DNA of 47,862 bases, taken from NCBI GenBank assembly GCA_944372325.1, contig CALVYR010000005.1:1-47862 (forward strand). The letters run 5' to 3'. Below are positions 6,723 to 14,781 of the stretch, piece after piece. The notes under the pieces are model-generated. The model made no database searches. It saw only the letters and a list, made by a program, of their open reading frames with translations, and was not told the DNA's origin. This stretch comes from an uncultured Clostridia bacterium (lineage in GTDB: Bacteria; Bacillota; Clostridia; Christensenellales; UBA1242). Every line of letters starts with the position of its first letter. The stretch's first letter is position 1. Both the position numbers and the translations under genes were made by a program.

Positions 6723-9083
6723 ATGGAAATAAAATCATCACTTGAAGAACTTGAAAAGCGTATTGCAATGCTAAGAAAGGCGGCGGCGCTTGCAAAAGAT
6801 TTAAAAGGTTTAAAGGAAGAAGTGGAGGCACTTTTAACAAGACTGTTGAATTTAGAAAGCTACTTTGAGCAGACTGAGCAGAACAAGCAGGATATTATAG
6901 AAATAAAGACATCACTTCAAACTGCAACAAATAAAATATCCACGCTTGAAACAAGCCTTGCCACAACGCAGGAAAATTTAAGTAAAGCTGAAGATGATAT
7001 AGCACTATTACAAACTATTGTAAACGGCATCCACAGCGAAATAGATTTAATTGATGACCAAATTGTAAGCTTGGATACAGAGATAGAGGAACTAGACGAG
7101 GGTTTAACTACAGTAAACAACCAAATTTCCACGATAAACGGAAATATTTCTGGAATAAACTCAGATATAGAGCAGATAGAAAACAGTATGATTACCTTAG
7201 AAAATTCTATGTCCACCTTGCAAAACACGGTAAGCACGCTCTCTACCGATTTTAGCACTCTTGAAACTAGTGTTTCAGGCTATGGAGATAGGCTCACCGA
7301 TGTTGAAGAAGAGGCCAGCTCTAACACCTATTCTATAAGCACAATTCAAAACAACATATCTAGCATCCAAGGCAATATCTCTGCAATTCAAGAGGATATC
7401 ACCGCGCTAGAGGGCTCGTATAATGGCATGGAGCTTTTAATTAGCGCCATAAACGCACAGTTTGATACTGTGGACGAAAATATAGATGAAATAGAGGGCA
7501 ATATAAGCACTCTTCAAAGCTCGGTGTCCTCACTTTCAAATACTGTAAGCAGTCATACAAGCCAGATAAGCTCGCTAAACACTTCTGTTCAGGATATGGA
7601 AACGGATATTGGAACGCTTCAAAGTAATTATTCCACACTTTCAACCACTGTAAGTGGTCACACTACAGCGCTCAGCACTGCGCAGAGTGATATCTCCACG
7701 CTTGAAAATAGTTTAAGCACTCTTTCTAGCACGGTTGGCGAGCATACCACAGCGCTCAGCACACACAACACACAACTAGGAAATGTGGAGGATGACCTAG
7801 AGAGCTTGGATGATAGAGTAACCGCCCTTGAGAGTGGAAGTGGTGGCGGAGGAGGCTCAAGTGTTATAGAAACTTTCAACATGGGCGTGGAAGAAAAGAT
7901 AATGTTTGGTAATAGAGATGATTATAACAATACAATATACATCTTCTTTAGATGTGAACCGACCGCTAGAATTGTGGCACACTTAGAACTGAATATAACA
8001 AGCTTTCCAACTACAGCGGATGAAGCTACCTTTAAAGTGTATCTAGACGATGACACCTTAGAGCTAGCCTCCTTTACTTTTACAGAAAATTTCACTGAAA
8101 ATATGACAATTCCGCTAGACTTTTCTTTCTTTCCTAAAAAGAACAACTATCGCATAAAGATAGTAAGCGAGGGCGCTATATTTTATTATTCTGTTATAGA
8201 CAATGTGCTAATAAACATACAGGGCAGAAATGTTATGATATTAAACCGTCAGCACGAGCTTAATGTGCAATATTTAGACGGAAGCTATTATATCACAAAG
8301 CAGTCGGGCAACCAAGCCACATACCTTGTTCAAACCACGCCAAACCTTTCTGAAACGGGAACTGCAATTGCAGACTGCTCGGGCTATTGTTTTCAGTATA
8401 GGCTATATCAAAACAGACTTTACACGAGTTCAACGGGCTGGATTCAGAGTTCTACAAAATATGTAGTAATGGTAACCAATGTTAGCTCCTCTTATAACGG
8501 CGCGGTATTAACCGTGGGAAGCACAAACCCAAGCTCTCGTGGCACGGGCACTTACGACCTTTATTATAACCTCAGAAGCGGGCTTACAAATTACGCGCTC
8601 TGTGGAACAATGTTAAATGGAGAGGTAAAAATTGCGCTGAGTTCTAAATTTAATTCATCCACGGCAAGCGACTATCAAGTTACACTAAACGATGTTCCGC
8701 TTGAAAACAAATATGTTCAATGTGTGCCAGTTGTGGATAACTTTGTTACTTCTAGAGAGGATAATAGCACGGCGGGCTACATACTTTTAGACAATAACGG
8801 CGAGCTCTTCTATTTGCCCGACCGCCATGCTACCTACTTGTTGAGTTTGGGCACGGGCACTCAGCCAAATGCGTATATTCAATCGGATAACACTACAATA
8901 AATGTGTATTACACGCACTGCAATTCTCTATACAAGAAGACGCTTGTAAAAAATAGCCAAACGGGAATGTTTGAACTTTCTAGCGGAGTAATGGTCATGC
9001 CAGGCGTTACGGAGTATATAGAAGGGGTGAACGGCTTAAGTATACAAAAAATAGATGGAGAATATGTTGTGGTTCAGCCTTGA
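6723..9083 (+). CDS. Large coiled-coil fibre-like protein with C-terminal beta domain
   Basis: A 786-residue protein. Residues 5-368 are one long heptad-type coiled coil, Ser/Thr/Asn/Ile-rich, with many variants of ISTLQNSVSSLS and NISxIQ. A glycine-serine linker (SGSGGGGGSS, about 371) follows, then a roughly 400-residue region rich in aromatic residues, Thr, Asn and Ser that looks all-beta. The architecture resembles phage tail fibres or trimeric adhesins, with a trimeric stalk and a C-terminal receptor-binding head. There is no signal peptide, lipobox, transmembrane helix or sortase motif, and no phage structural gene lies nearby. The start at 6723 is supported by AAAGGGGAA and by the promoter at 6674-6702. 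Function is unknown; how or whether it leaves the cell is unclear. Confidence 0.8.
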   Translation: MEIKSSLEELEKRIAMLRKAAALAKDLKGLKEEVEALLTRLLNLESYFEQTEQNKQDIIEIKTSLQTATNKISTLETSLATTQENLSKAEDDIALLQTIVNGIHSEIDLIDDQIVSLDTEIEELDEGLTTVNNQISTINGNISGINSDIEQIENSMITLENSMSTLQNTVSTLSTDFSTLETSVSGYGDRLTDVEEEASSNTYSISTIQNNISSIQGNISAIQEDITALEGSYNGMELLISAINAQFDTVDENIDEIEGNISTLQSSVSSLSNTVSSHTSQISSLNTSVQDMETDIGTLQSNYSTLSTTVSGHTTALSTAQSDISTLENSLSTLSSTVGEHTTALSTHNTQLGNVEDDLESLDDRVTALESGSGGGGGSSVIETFNMGVEEKIMFGNRDDYNNTIYIFFRCEPTARIVAHLELNITSFPTTADEATFKVYLDDDTLELASFTFTENFTENMTIPLDFSFFPKKNNYRIKIVSEGAIFYYSVIDNVLINIQGRNVMILNRQHELNVQYLDGSYYITKQSGNQATYLVQTTPNLSETGTAIADCSGYCFQYRLYQNRLYTSSTGWIQSSTKYVVMVTNVSSSYNGAVLTVGSTNPSSRGTGTYDLYYNLRSGLTNYALCGTMLNGEVKIALSSKFNSSTASDYQVTLNDVPLENKYVQCVPVVDNFVTSREDNSTAGYILLDNNGELFYLPDRHATYLLSLGTGTQPNAYIQSDNTTINVYYTHCNSLYKKTLVKNSQTGMFELSSGVMVMPGVTEYIEGVNGLSIQKIDGEYVVVQP

Positions 9084-9107
9084 CATATTTTTTTAATTTG
9101 GTATACT
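9080..9107 (+). promoter_or_regulatory. Strong promoter overlapping the stop of the fibre-like gene
   Basis: TTGACA (9080-9085), 16 nt, TATACT (9102-9107). The -35 covers the stop codon of the upstream gene. It gives the gene at 9126 its own transcript, with the start predicted near its AAAGGAGA. Confidence 0.75.
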
Positions 9108-9125
9108 TAAATAAAGGAGAAGCCT

Positions 9126-9758
9126 ATGTGGTATGAAACCCCAACAGATTTAGATTCATTCTTTTTTTCATCCTTAGATAAATATGAGGAACTTATAGCT
9201 CCAACAGGGGATGAAAATTTTGATAAATTTTCAAAGCGCTTCTATAGAAAAAATCTAGCTCAAAGGAAACAAGAGCTTGTAAGGACTATGAAAGTTTCTG
9301 CCACAAAGCGCGCCTTGCTTGAAGATTTCAAGAGTAATATCTCGGACTATGAAATGAGGGCGTCTGAGCACAACTGGCCCTATCAAACAATTGAAGAGAG
9401 AGAAAGGAACTTGAGTATTTACAACTTTTTATGTGCCAATTTAAACACCGTTACAAGAAAGATAACCTTAAATAGGCTTACAAAGGAATATTTTGAGGCG
9501 AAAAATGAGCTTATAGCCATAGAGAGCGTAAGCCAAGATGAAAGCCGTAAAAGAAAACTTTCCGACCTTAAAATGGCAGATATCTTTTACCGCTCCCTTG
9601 AAAGAACATTTTTAAACTATTTAAAGGCGCATCCTCTAACTGAGTTTGCTAAAAAATATAATTTGTCGCCAAGAACTTATAACAGAGATTTTTTTGACAG
9701 CCATATAAAGGAAATTAAAAGTTTAAACCCAAGGCGCAGTCAAGAGCCATCTAAATAG
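9126..9758 (+). CDS. Unknown helical protein with possible C-terminal HTH
   Basis: A 210-residue basic, almost entirely helical protein without signal peptide or membrane segment. No family was recognised. The C-terminal stretch LTEFAKKYNLSPRTYNRDF has the spacing of a helix-turn-helix like that of sigma-factor region 4 or phage regulators, which suggests nucleic-acid binding; this is inference from pattern only. AAAGGAGA precedes the ATG. It has its own strong promoter inside the end of the fibre-like gene, and the 48-nt palindrome at 9768-9815 ends it. A functional link to the fibre-like protein is plausible from position only. Confidence 0.65.
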   Translation: MWYETPTDLDSFFFSSLDKYEELIAPTGDENFDKFSKRFYRKNLAQRKQELVRTMKVSATKRALLEDFKSNISDYEMRASEHNWPYQTIEERERNLSIYNFLCANLNTVTRKITLNRLTKEYFEAKNELIAIESVSQDESRKRKLSDLKMADIFYRSLERTFLNYLKAHPLTEFAKKYNLSPRTYNRDFFDSHIKEIKSLNPRRSQEPSK

Positions 9759-9767
9759 AAAAATAAT

Positions 9768-9815
9768 AAAATATCACCAGTTTATTGGGGCGCCCCAATA
9801 AACTGGTGATATTTT
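9768..9815. terminator. Very long perfect palindrome, bidirectional terminator
   Basis: Two 24-nt arms match perfectly with no spacer; the centre is GGGGCGCCCC (9787-9796). The outer ends are A-rich on the left and T-rich on the right, so each strand gives a hairpin followed by a U run. It sits exactly between two convergent genes and its right arm ends one base before the stop codon of the Nudix gene. Confidence 0.8.
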
Positions 9816-10223
9816 TTATAAATTCTTTATTTCTTTTACCTTTTTTAGCATCTTTGTATGGGTGTCTGGATAAGTTAGGTTTGTTGGTTCGTCCTCAAAA
9901 AAGCCCACTTCTTCAATTTCAGAATTTGGCAAGTTTTCAAACTTTTTAATTTCTGCAAAGCATAGCAAAGCATATTTGGAAATGGAATATACGCATATAG
10001 GTTCTATATCAAATTCAACAGCGCCTGTTTCTTCATATAGCTCTCTTTTAATAGCTTCTTGCCAAGTTTCTCCCTCTTCAATATGTCCGCCAGGAATTTC
10101 CCAAGAAGTTTTACCTTTTTGCCTTACATAAACCCATTTTCCGTTGTATCTACACACGGCTACTACTCTGGTGTATAAGCTCTTGTCTATAGCATTTAAA
10201 TCATAAAAATTAATTTCAAACAT
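9816..10223 (-). CDS. Nudix hydrolase
   Basis: A 135-residue MutT-like pyrophosphohydrolase. The Nudix box is complete: G46, E52, then RELYEETGA (60-68), fitting GX5EX7REUXEEXGU; the glutamates bind the catalytic metal. The preceding WEIPGGHIE is typical of the 8-oxo-dGTP/NTP-type subfamily, but the substrate cannot be assigned from sequence alone. TAGGAGGAAAA precedes the ATG. Only 8 nt separate it from the upstream metal exporter gene, so both are likely one transcript. Confidence 0.9.
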   Translation of the reverse strand: MFEINFYDLNAIDKSLYTRVVAVCRYNGKWVYVRQKGKTSWEIPGGHIEEGETWQEAIKRELYEETGAVEFDIEPICVYSISKYALLCFAEIKKFENLPNSEIEEVGFFEDEPTNLTYPDTHTKMLKKVKEIKNL

Positions 10224-10231
10224 TTTTCCTC

Positions 10232-11149
10232 CTAAATAACATAAAATTCAAATAAATTTATTATCATGCCAATAATTGCACTGAAGACATAGAGCATTCC
10301 AAGGATAAATAAATTTTCCTTTATGTTTTTGTTTTTAGTAAATAGTATTATTAGCCCAAGCCCAGCGCCCGCGCATAGGCCGGCTACTAAACTTCCAAAG
10401 CTTAAAACGCCTGAGAAGAAAAGCTCACAAAATAGCACGCTAATTGCACAGCTAGGAATAAGCCCAATTAATGCAACAAGAAGTGGCTGGAATATGCTGT
10501 TAGAAACAAGCACGGCAGATATATTTTCTATACCAATAAAATATACTAGCAGATTTATTATAAGAGAGGCAACTAATAGATAAAAGGCAATATCTAAGGT
10601 ATGCTCTAAGGCGTGTAAAAAAATGTTATCTGCGCACTTATCGTGCCCGCAAGTTTTAACTTTAGCTTCGTTATGTTCGTGATGATGATGACAACCGCAG
10701 TGGTCCACCTCTTCCTCTTCAATTCCAGAAAAATGACAGGCGGAGTTTAAATTTTTAGCGGGAACTACAGCGCGTTTTCTAACAAGCACATAGTCTACAA
10801 GATAGCCAAAGCCCACTCCGCACACAAATTTAATTGCCAGCAAAGCCAAAATTGTTACAATGCTATTTGGTTCGGAAAGCATAACGGGCAGGGCCTCATC
10901 CGAGGTTGCAAGAAACACAGCAATAAGCGTGCCCATAGTGATATGTCTTTTAGAGTAAAGGTCTGCCATAACGCCAGAGAACCCGCACTGAGGAATTTGC
11001 CCAAGCGCACTAGCCACAAGCGGACCAGTTTTTTTAGAGGTTTTTAAAATATTTTTATGTGAAAAGAAAGCCACCAACAGATACACAAGGTATAAAATTG
11101 GCAGAGCTTTTAAAGTATCAAAAAAAGCATCTTCTATAGCTTCAAACAT
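10232..11149 (-). CDS. Putative 10-TM heavy-metal/manganese exporter
   Basis: A 305-residue polytopic membrane protein with two similar halves: LGQIPQCGFSGVMADLYS (about 49-66) and IGLIPSCAISVLFCELFF in the second half, each followed by a glycine-rich helix. Between them lies a soluble loop rich in His and Cys (about residues 138-172, with DHCGCHHHHEH and CGHDKC), a probable metal-binding region. This is the layout of the putative 10-TM heavy-metal exporter family (DUF2899, ArsP-related). Metal identity is not certain; relatives are often annotated as manganese transporters. The ribosome-binding site is AAGAGAG. It is the first gene of an operon with the Nudix hydrolase. No metal riboswitch was seen in the short leader. 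Confidence 0.8.
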   Translation of the reverse strand: MFEAIEDAFFDTLKALPILYLVYLLVAFFSHKNILKTSKKTGPLVASALGQIPQCGFSGVMADLYSKRHITMGTLIAVFLATSDEALPVMLSEPNSIVTILALLAIKFVCGVGFGYLVDYVLVRKRAVVPAKNLNSACHFSGIEEEEVDHCGCHHHHEHNEAKVKTCGHDKCADNIFLHALEHTLDIAFYLLVASLIINLLVYFIGIENISAVLVSNSIFQPLLVALIGLIPSCAISVLFCELFFSGVLSFGSLVAGLCAGAGLGLIILFTKNKNIKENLFILGMLYVFSAIIGMIINLFEFYVI

Positions 11150-11172
11150 AATCTCTCTTTAATAAACGATTA

Positions 11173-11201
11173 ATACTATTACATTCTATCAAAAAAATCA
11201 A
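11173..11201 (-). promoter_or_regulatory. Promoter of the metal exporter - Nudix operon
   Basis: On the minus strand TTGATT (11196-11201), 17 nt, TAGTAT (11173-11178), ending 23 nt before the ATG at 11149. Confidence 0.5.
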
Positions 11202-11282
11202 GAGAAAAATTAGCAAAATTCACTAAATTTGTGGAAGAATGTAGGCTATAAGAGTTGAAATAAAAAAATATATGTAATTCGC

Positions 11283-11310
11283 TTGACAAAAATGCGGGGG
11301 GGGATAGAAT
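11283..11310 (+). promoter_or_regulatory. Promoter with G8 tract in the spacer
   Basis: Consensus TTGACA (11283-11288), 16 nt, TAGAAT (11305-11310). The spacer holds eight consecutive G (11296-11303), striking in such AT-rich DNA. A G-tract between -35 and -10 can change promoter strength through slipped-strand mispairing. It points toward the leucine-rich-repeat gene at 11528, about 210 nt downstream; the interval (11311-11445) holds only AT-rich DNA without a convincing ORF. Confidence 0.6.
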
Positions 11311-11445
11311 TTATTAGCAAAAAAAATTATGTTATTTTATTATAGTATTTATAAACAATTATTACTTTTATATAGATAAAATATATAAGTTAATTATTTT
11401 TTGCTTATGTTTATTAAAGAATTTGTTAAATTTACTTTGATTTTA

Positions 11446-11475
11446 TTGACTAATAATCTATAATAAAATTATAAT
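11446..11475 (+). promoter_or_regulatory. Proximal promoter of the LRR protein gene
   Basis: TTGACT (11446-11451), 18 nt, TATAAT (11470-11475). A start near 11482 leaves a leader of about 45 nt carrying AAAGGAG before the ATG at 11528. Confidence 0.6.
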
Positions 11476-11527
11476 CAATATTGAATAAAAAAAGGGTAAA
11501 TTTAACAAAATAAACAAAGGAGTAAAT

Positions 11528-13186
11528 ATGAAAAGAACAAGAATAGTAGCACTTGTATCAACACTATGTATATGTCTTGCATTGTTTGCCACAGGAGTAT
11601 GGGCAATAGCTTCAACTGTTATATTTGGCTTAAATGGAAATTTAAAATACTATCCAGAGGGTGTATATGTAGAGCTAAGCGGGCAGGTGTATAGGGGAGA
11701 TAGTTTAGACACACTAGAGCCAATTACAACAGACCCTAGGTTTACATTAGAAAAACAGACAAACTTTGATAATAGTACAGGGGAACCTAGTGCTAATTTT
11801 CCAATAGCAGATTGGAATATAGGTAGTTTACCATTTGCGCCACAGTTAAGATATATTAAGATAGAAGTAAATGTTAAAAATTATTCTGATTTTGAAATAT
11901 TAGGAACGCCAACAATAACAGGTATAGATACAGCTGATAGTAATATAACCGTAACAGATCCAGGATATGTTTATGCCTACATTGGTGAAACAGGAACATA
12001 CGAATTAATATTACAATTAAAAGACAATGCTACAGAGATATCAAGTAAGAATATAACCATATCCTTTGATATAGAAAAAGCAGTGGCTAATTATAGTTAT
12101 TTTAATATTGTAGATAATCAAATAAAAGGATTAGATACAGAACATTATAAAGCACCATATCCAGAAATATTAATAGTTCCAGGGGTAAGTGAAGGTGGAA
12201 CAACCCCTTTGTCTATTCGGGATGAAACATCTTCAGATTATGCTTTTAAAGGTTTAAACTCATCAATAGTAATATTACAAGACGGGTTAACAAGTACAGG
12301 TTCTCATGCCTTTCGAGATTGCAGCAGTTTAACCAGTATAGAAATCCCAAGCAGTGTAACAAGTATAGGTGATGCTGCCTTTGCTGGTTGCAGTAGTTTA
12401 ACCAGCATAGAAATTTCAAGCAGTGTAACAAGCATAGGTAATTCTGCCTTTTCTAATTGCAGTAGTTTAACCAGTATAGAAATCCCAAGCAGTGTAACAA
12501 GCATAGATGATTATGCCTTTAGGGGTTGCAGTAGTTTAACCAGCATAGAAATCCCAAGCAGTGTAACAAGTATAGGTGGTTTTGCCTTTAGGGATTGCAG
12601 TAGTTTAACCAGCATAGAAATCCAAAGCGGTGTAACAAGTATAGGTGTTTCTGCCTTTGAGGGTTGCAGAAGTTTAACCAGCATAAAAATCCCAAGCAGT
12701 GTAAAAAGTATAGGTACTAGTGTCTTTAAAGGTTGCAGTAGTTTAACCAGTATAAAAATCCCAAGCAGTGTAACAAGAATAGGTTCTGGTGCCTTTAGGG
12801 AATGCAGTAGTTTAAGCAGCATAGAAATCCCAAGCAGTGTAACAAGTATAGGTACTAATGTCTTTTATGGTTGCAGTGGTTTAAGCAGTATAACCTTTGG
12901 GGAAAATTCTAAACTTGCAAGTATAGGTTATAATGCCTTTGATGGTTGCAGTAGTTTAACCAGTATAGAAATCCCAAGCGGTGTAACAACTATAAGGGAT
13001 GATGCCTTTTCTGGTTGTTCTAAATTAAGCACCATAACCATTCAAGCCACCACACCTCCATCTTTAGGTTCTAGTGCTATACCAAGCAATGTGAATAAAA
13101 TCTATGTTCCATCGGGGAGTGTAAGTACTTACCAGTCGGCAAGTGGGTGGTCTAGCTATTCAAGTAAAATTTCTGCTATACAATAA
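11528..13186 (+). CDS. BspA-type leucine-rich-repeat surface protein
   Basis: A 552-residue secreted protein. Residues 1-27 are a signal peptide (basic start, hydrophobic core, cleavage after VWA or nearby). Residues 30-180 form a beta-rich domain. From about 260 come eleven 23-residue repeats of the form AFxxCSSLTSIEIPSSVTSIG, the LRR_5/BspA family that folds as a solenoid and often binds host or microbial surfaces. The last 40 residues (IPSNVNKIYVPSGSVSTYQ) are the usual closing motif. No LPXTG, SLH domain or C-terminal membrane helix is present, so anchoring is unexplained. Repeat 9 carries a short insertion (GENSKLASIG). AAAGGAG precedes the start; two promoters lie upstream. Confidence 0.9.
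   Translation: MKRTRIVALVSTLCICLALFATGVWAIASTVIFGLNGNLKYYPEGVYVELSGQVYRGDSLDTLEPITTDPRFTLEKQTNFDNSTGEPSANFPIADWNIGSLPFAPQLRYIKIEVNVKNYSDFEILGTPTITGIDTADSNITVTDPGYVYAYIGETGTYELILQLKDNATEISSKNITISFDIEKAVANYSYFNIVDNQIKGLDTEHYKAPYPEILIVPGVSEGGTTPLSIRDETSSDYAFKGLNSSIVILQDGLTSTGSHAFRDCSSLTSIEIPSSVTSIGDAAFAGCSSLTSIEISSSVTSIGNSAFSNCSSLTSIEIPSSVTSIDDYAFRGCSSLTSIEIPSSVTSIGGFAFRDCSSLTSIEIQSGVTSIGVSAFEGCRSLTSIKIPSSVKSIGTSVFKGCSSLTSIKIPSSVTRIGSGAFRECSSLSSIEIPSSVTSIGTNVFYGCSGLSSITFGENSKLASIGYNAFDGCSSLTSIEIPSGVTTIRDDAFSGCSKLSTITIQATTPPSLGSSAIPSNVNKIYVPSGSVSTYQSASGWSSYSSKISAIQ
12305..13045 (+). repeat. Tandem 69-bp LRR-coding repeats
   Basis: About eleven units of 69 bp code for the 23-residue LRR. Several are close to identical at DNA level across the segment GCAGTAGTTTAACCAGCATA, while the few codons after the conserved AF differ. 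That pattern suggests recent expansion or gene conversion, with variation retained at exposed positions. Confidence 0.85.
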
Positions 13187-13200
13187 TTTTTAATTTTAAT

Positions 13201-13233
13201 AAAACAGTCCTTAAGTTTTAGGGCTGTTTTTTT
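13201..13233 (+). terminator. Intrinsic terminator of the LRR gene
   Basis: AAAACAGTCCT (13201-13211) pairs with AGGGCTGTTTT (13220-13230) with one G-T pair, 8-nt loop, T run to 13233. The following 190 nt to the mnmE promoter are AT-rich with nothing recognisable. Confidence 0.85.
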
Positions 13234-13422
13234 CAAAATATTTAATTGTTTAAAATGTTGGAACATTACAAAGGAGTTCGTGTTTATTTTAATGTATTAT
13301 TTTCTAATTAAGGCTTATTTTTTTATTTTAAATAATTATACATAATATATATTTTCTAAATTTTCTAATTGTATATCTATATCTTTAATTTATGAATTTT
13401 TGTCTATTTAAACAAATTTATA

Positions 13423-13452
13423 TTTACTATTATTTTTTATTTGTGTTATAAT
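13423..13452 (+). promoter_or_regulatory. mnmE promoter placed for a leaderless mRNA
   Basis: TTTACT (13423-13428), 18 nt, TATAAT (13447-13452) with TG one base upstream (extended -10). Six nt separate the -10 from the ATG at 13459, so transcription should begin at or beside the start codon. No Shine-Dalgarno sequence is present. Confidence 0.7.
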
Positions 13453-13458
13453 AGTGGC

Positions 13459-14781
13459 ATGAAACCTATTGTGGCAGTGTCTACTCCTGTGGGGGCGGGC
13501 GCTATTAGCATTGTTAGACTTAGCGGTGACGGCGCGCTAGATATCGCGCTCAAAGTTTTTTCATGCAAACAAAAAATTCAGCCAAGGCTCGTTACCCTTG
13601 GTACTTTTTCCTATAACGGAATTAAGGAAAGGTGTTTGCTTGTATATTTTAAAGCGCCACATTCCTATACGGGCGAGGACATTGTGGAATTTCAGTGCCA
13701 TGGCGGGGAACTCTTAACAAGAGAGGTTTTAAAGGCGCTTGTTGAAAACGGCGCAAGGCTTGCAGAAAACGGTGAGTTCACAAAGCGTGCCTTTTTAAAT
13801 GGCAAGGTCAGCCTTGATAGCGCAGAGGGAATTATAGATGTAATCAACGCGGGAACTGAGGCAGAACTTAAAGCGGGCTACAATTTGATGAGCGGAAAAC
13901 TATACAGCGAAGTAAAAGCACTTCAAGAAAGTATAACAGACGAGCTTGCTAGCATAGATATGACGCTAGACTATCCAGAACATGACGATGAGGGCGAAAC
14001 GCTGGCTCACACAAAGAATGTGCTAGTTGAGGTAGAAAAAAAGCTAAACGAGCTTTTAAGCACGGCGAGCGCGGGCAAGCTGATTAAGTCGGGGGTAAAT
14101 GCAATAATAGTGGGCAAGCCAAATGTGGGCAAAAGCAGTTTGTTGAACGCACTTCTTGGCGAGGACAGGGCAATAGTTACAGACATTGCAGGCACAACGC
14201 GTGATACCATTACAGAGAGCATTTCCTATAAGGATATTAAAATAAATTTCATAGACACAGCAGGCGTGCACGACAGCACAAATCTTGTGGAACAACTGGG
14301 CATAGATAGAACTAAAAAGGCGCTTGAAAGCGCGGACATCGTGCTTTTAATGCTGGATAGTTCAAGTAAGCTTTCAGAGGAAGATAGAGAGCTTTTAAAG
14401 CTTACCGAGAATAAAAAGCGCATAATAATTTTAAATAAGGCAGATAAGAAAAAGGCACTTGAAATTAAGGATAAATACATTTTAATAAGCGCAAAGAATG
14501 GGGAAAATATAGAAAGGGTAAAGGAGGAGATATACTCCACTTTTGCAAGCGGAACAATAGACACCTCTGGCTTAATTTTAACAAATGTTAGGCACATAGA
14601 GGCGCTTGAAAGCGCGCATAAAATTTGCGAGGAAACAATAGACGCGTGTGAAATTCACACGCCAGATATAGTAAGCTTCATGCTCAAAGAGCTTTGGGCA
14701 GAGCTAGGAAAAATTACAGGAGAAACGGAAACGGAAAGCATTATAGATGCAATCTTTTCTAAATTTTGTTTGGGAAAATGA
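13459..14781 (+). CDS. mnmE: tRNA modification GTPase MnmE
   Basis: With MnmG it installs the (carboxymethyl)aminomethyl group on the wobble uridine of certain tRNAs. The order is N-terminal folate-binding domain ([23 protein letters not shown]), helical domain, and an inserted G domain with GKPNVGKSS (about 218), AGTTRDT, DTAG and NKAD. The C-terminal CLGK carries the essential cysteine. The 440-residue length is normal (about 450). ATG 13459 is chosen over a TTG at 13441 because it matches homologues and the promoter geometry. The stop overlaps the mnmG start (ATGA). It is the first gene of mnmE-mnmG-rsmG-recF. Confidence 0.96.
   Translation: MKPIVAVSTPVGAGAISIVRLSGDGALDIALKVFSCKQKIQPRLVTLGTFSYNGIKERCLLVYFKAPHSYTGEDIVEFQCHGGELLTREVLKALVENGARLAENGEFTKRAFLNGKVSLDSAEGIIDVINAGTEAELKAGYNLMSGKLYSEVKALQESITDELASIDMTLDYPEHDDEGETLAHTKNVLVEVEKKLNELLSTASAGKLIKSGVNAIIVGKPNVGKSSLLNALLGEDRAIVTDIAGTTRDTITESISYKDIKINFIDTAGVHDSTNLVEQLGIDRTKKALESADIVLLMLDSSSKLSEEDRELLKLTENKKRIIILNKADKKKALEIKDKYILISAKNGENIERVKEEIYSTFASGTIDTSGLILTNVRHIEALESAHKICEETIDACEIHTPDIVSFMLKELWAELGKITGETETESIIDAIFSKFCLGK

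Noticed and set aside
12246..12822. Long minus-strand reading frames opposite the LRR repeats
   Set aside because: They exist only because the plus-strand 69-bp repeats are in phase and lack stops on the other strand; there is no ribosome-binding site or independent composition.
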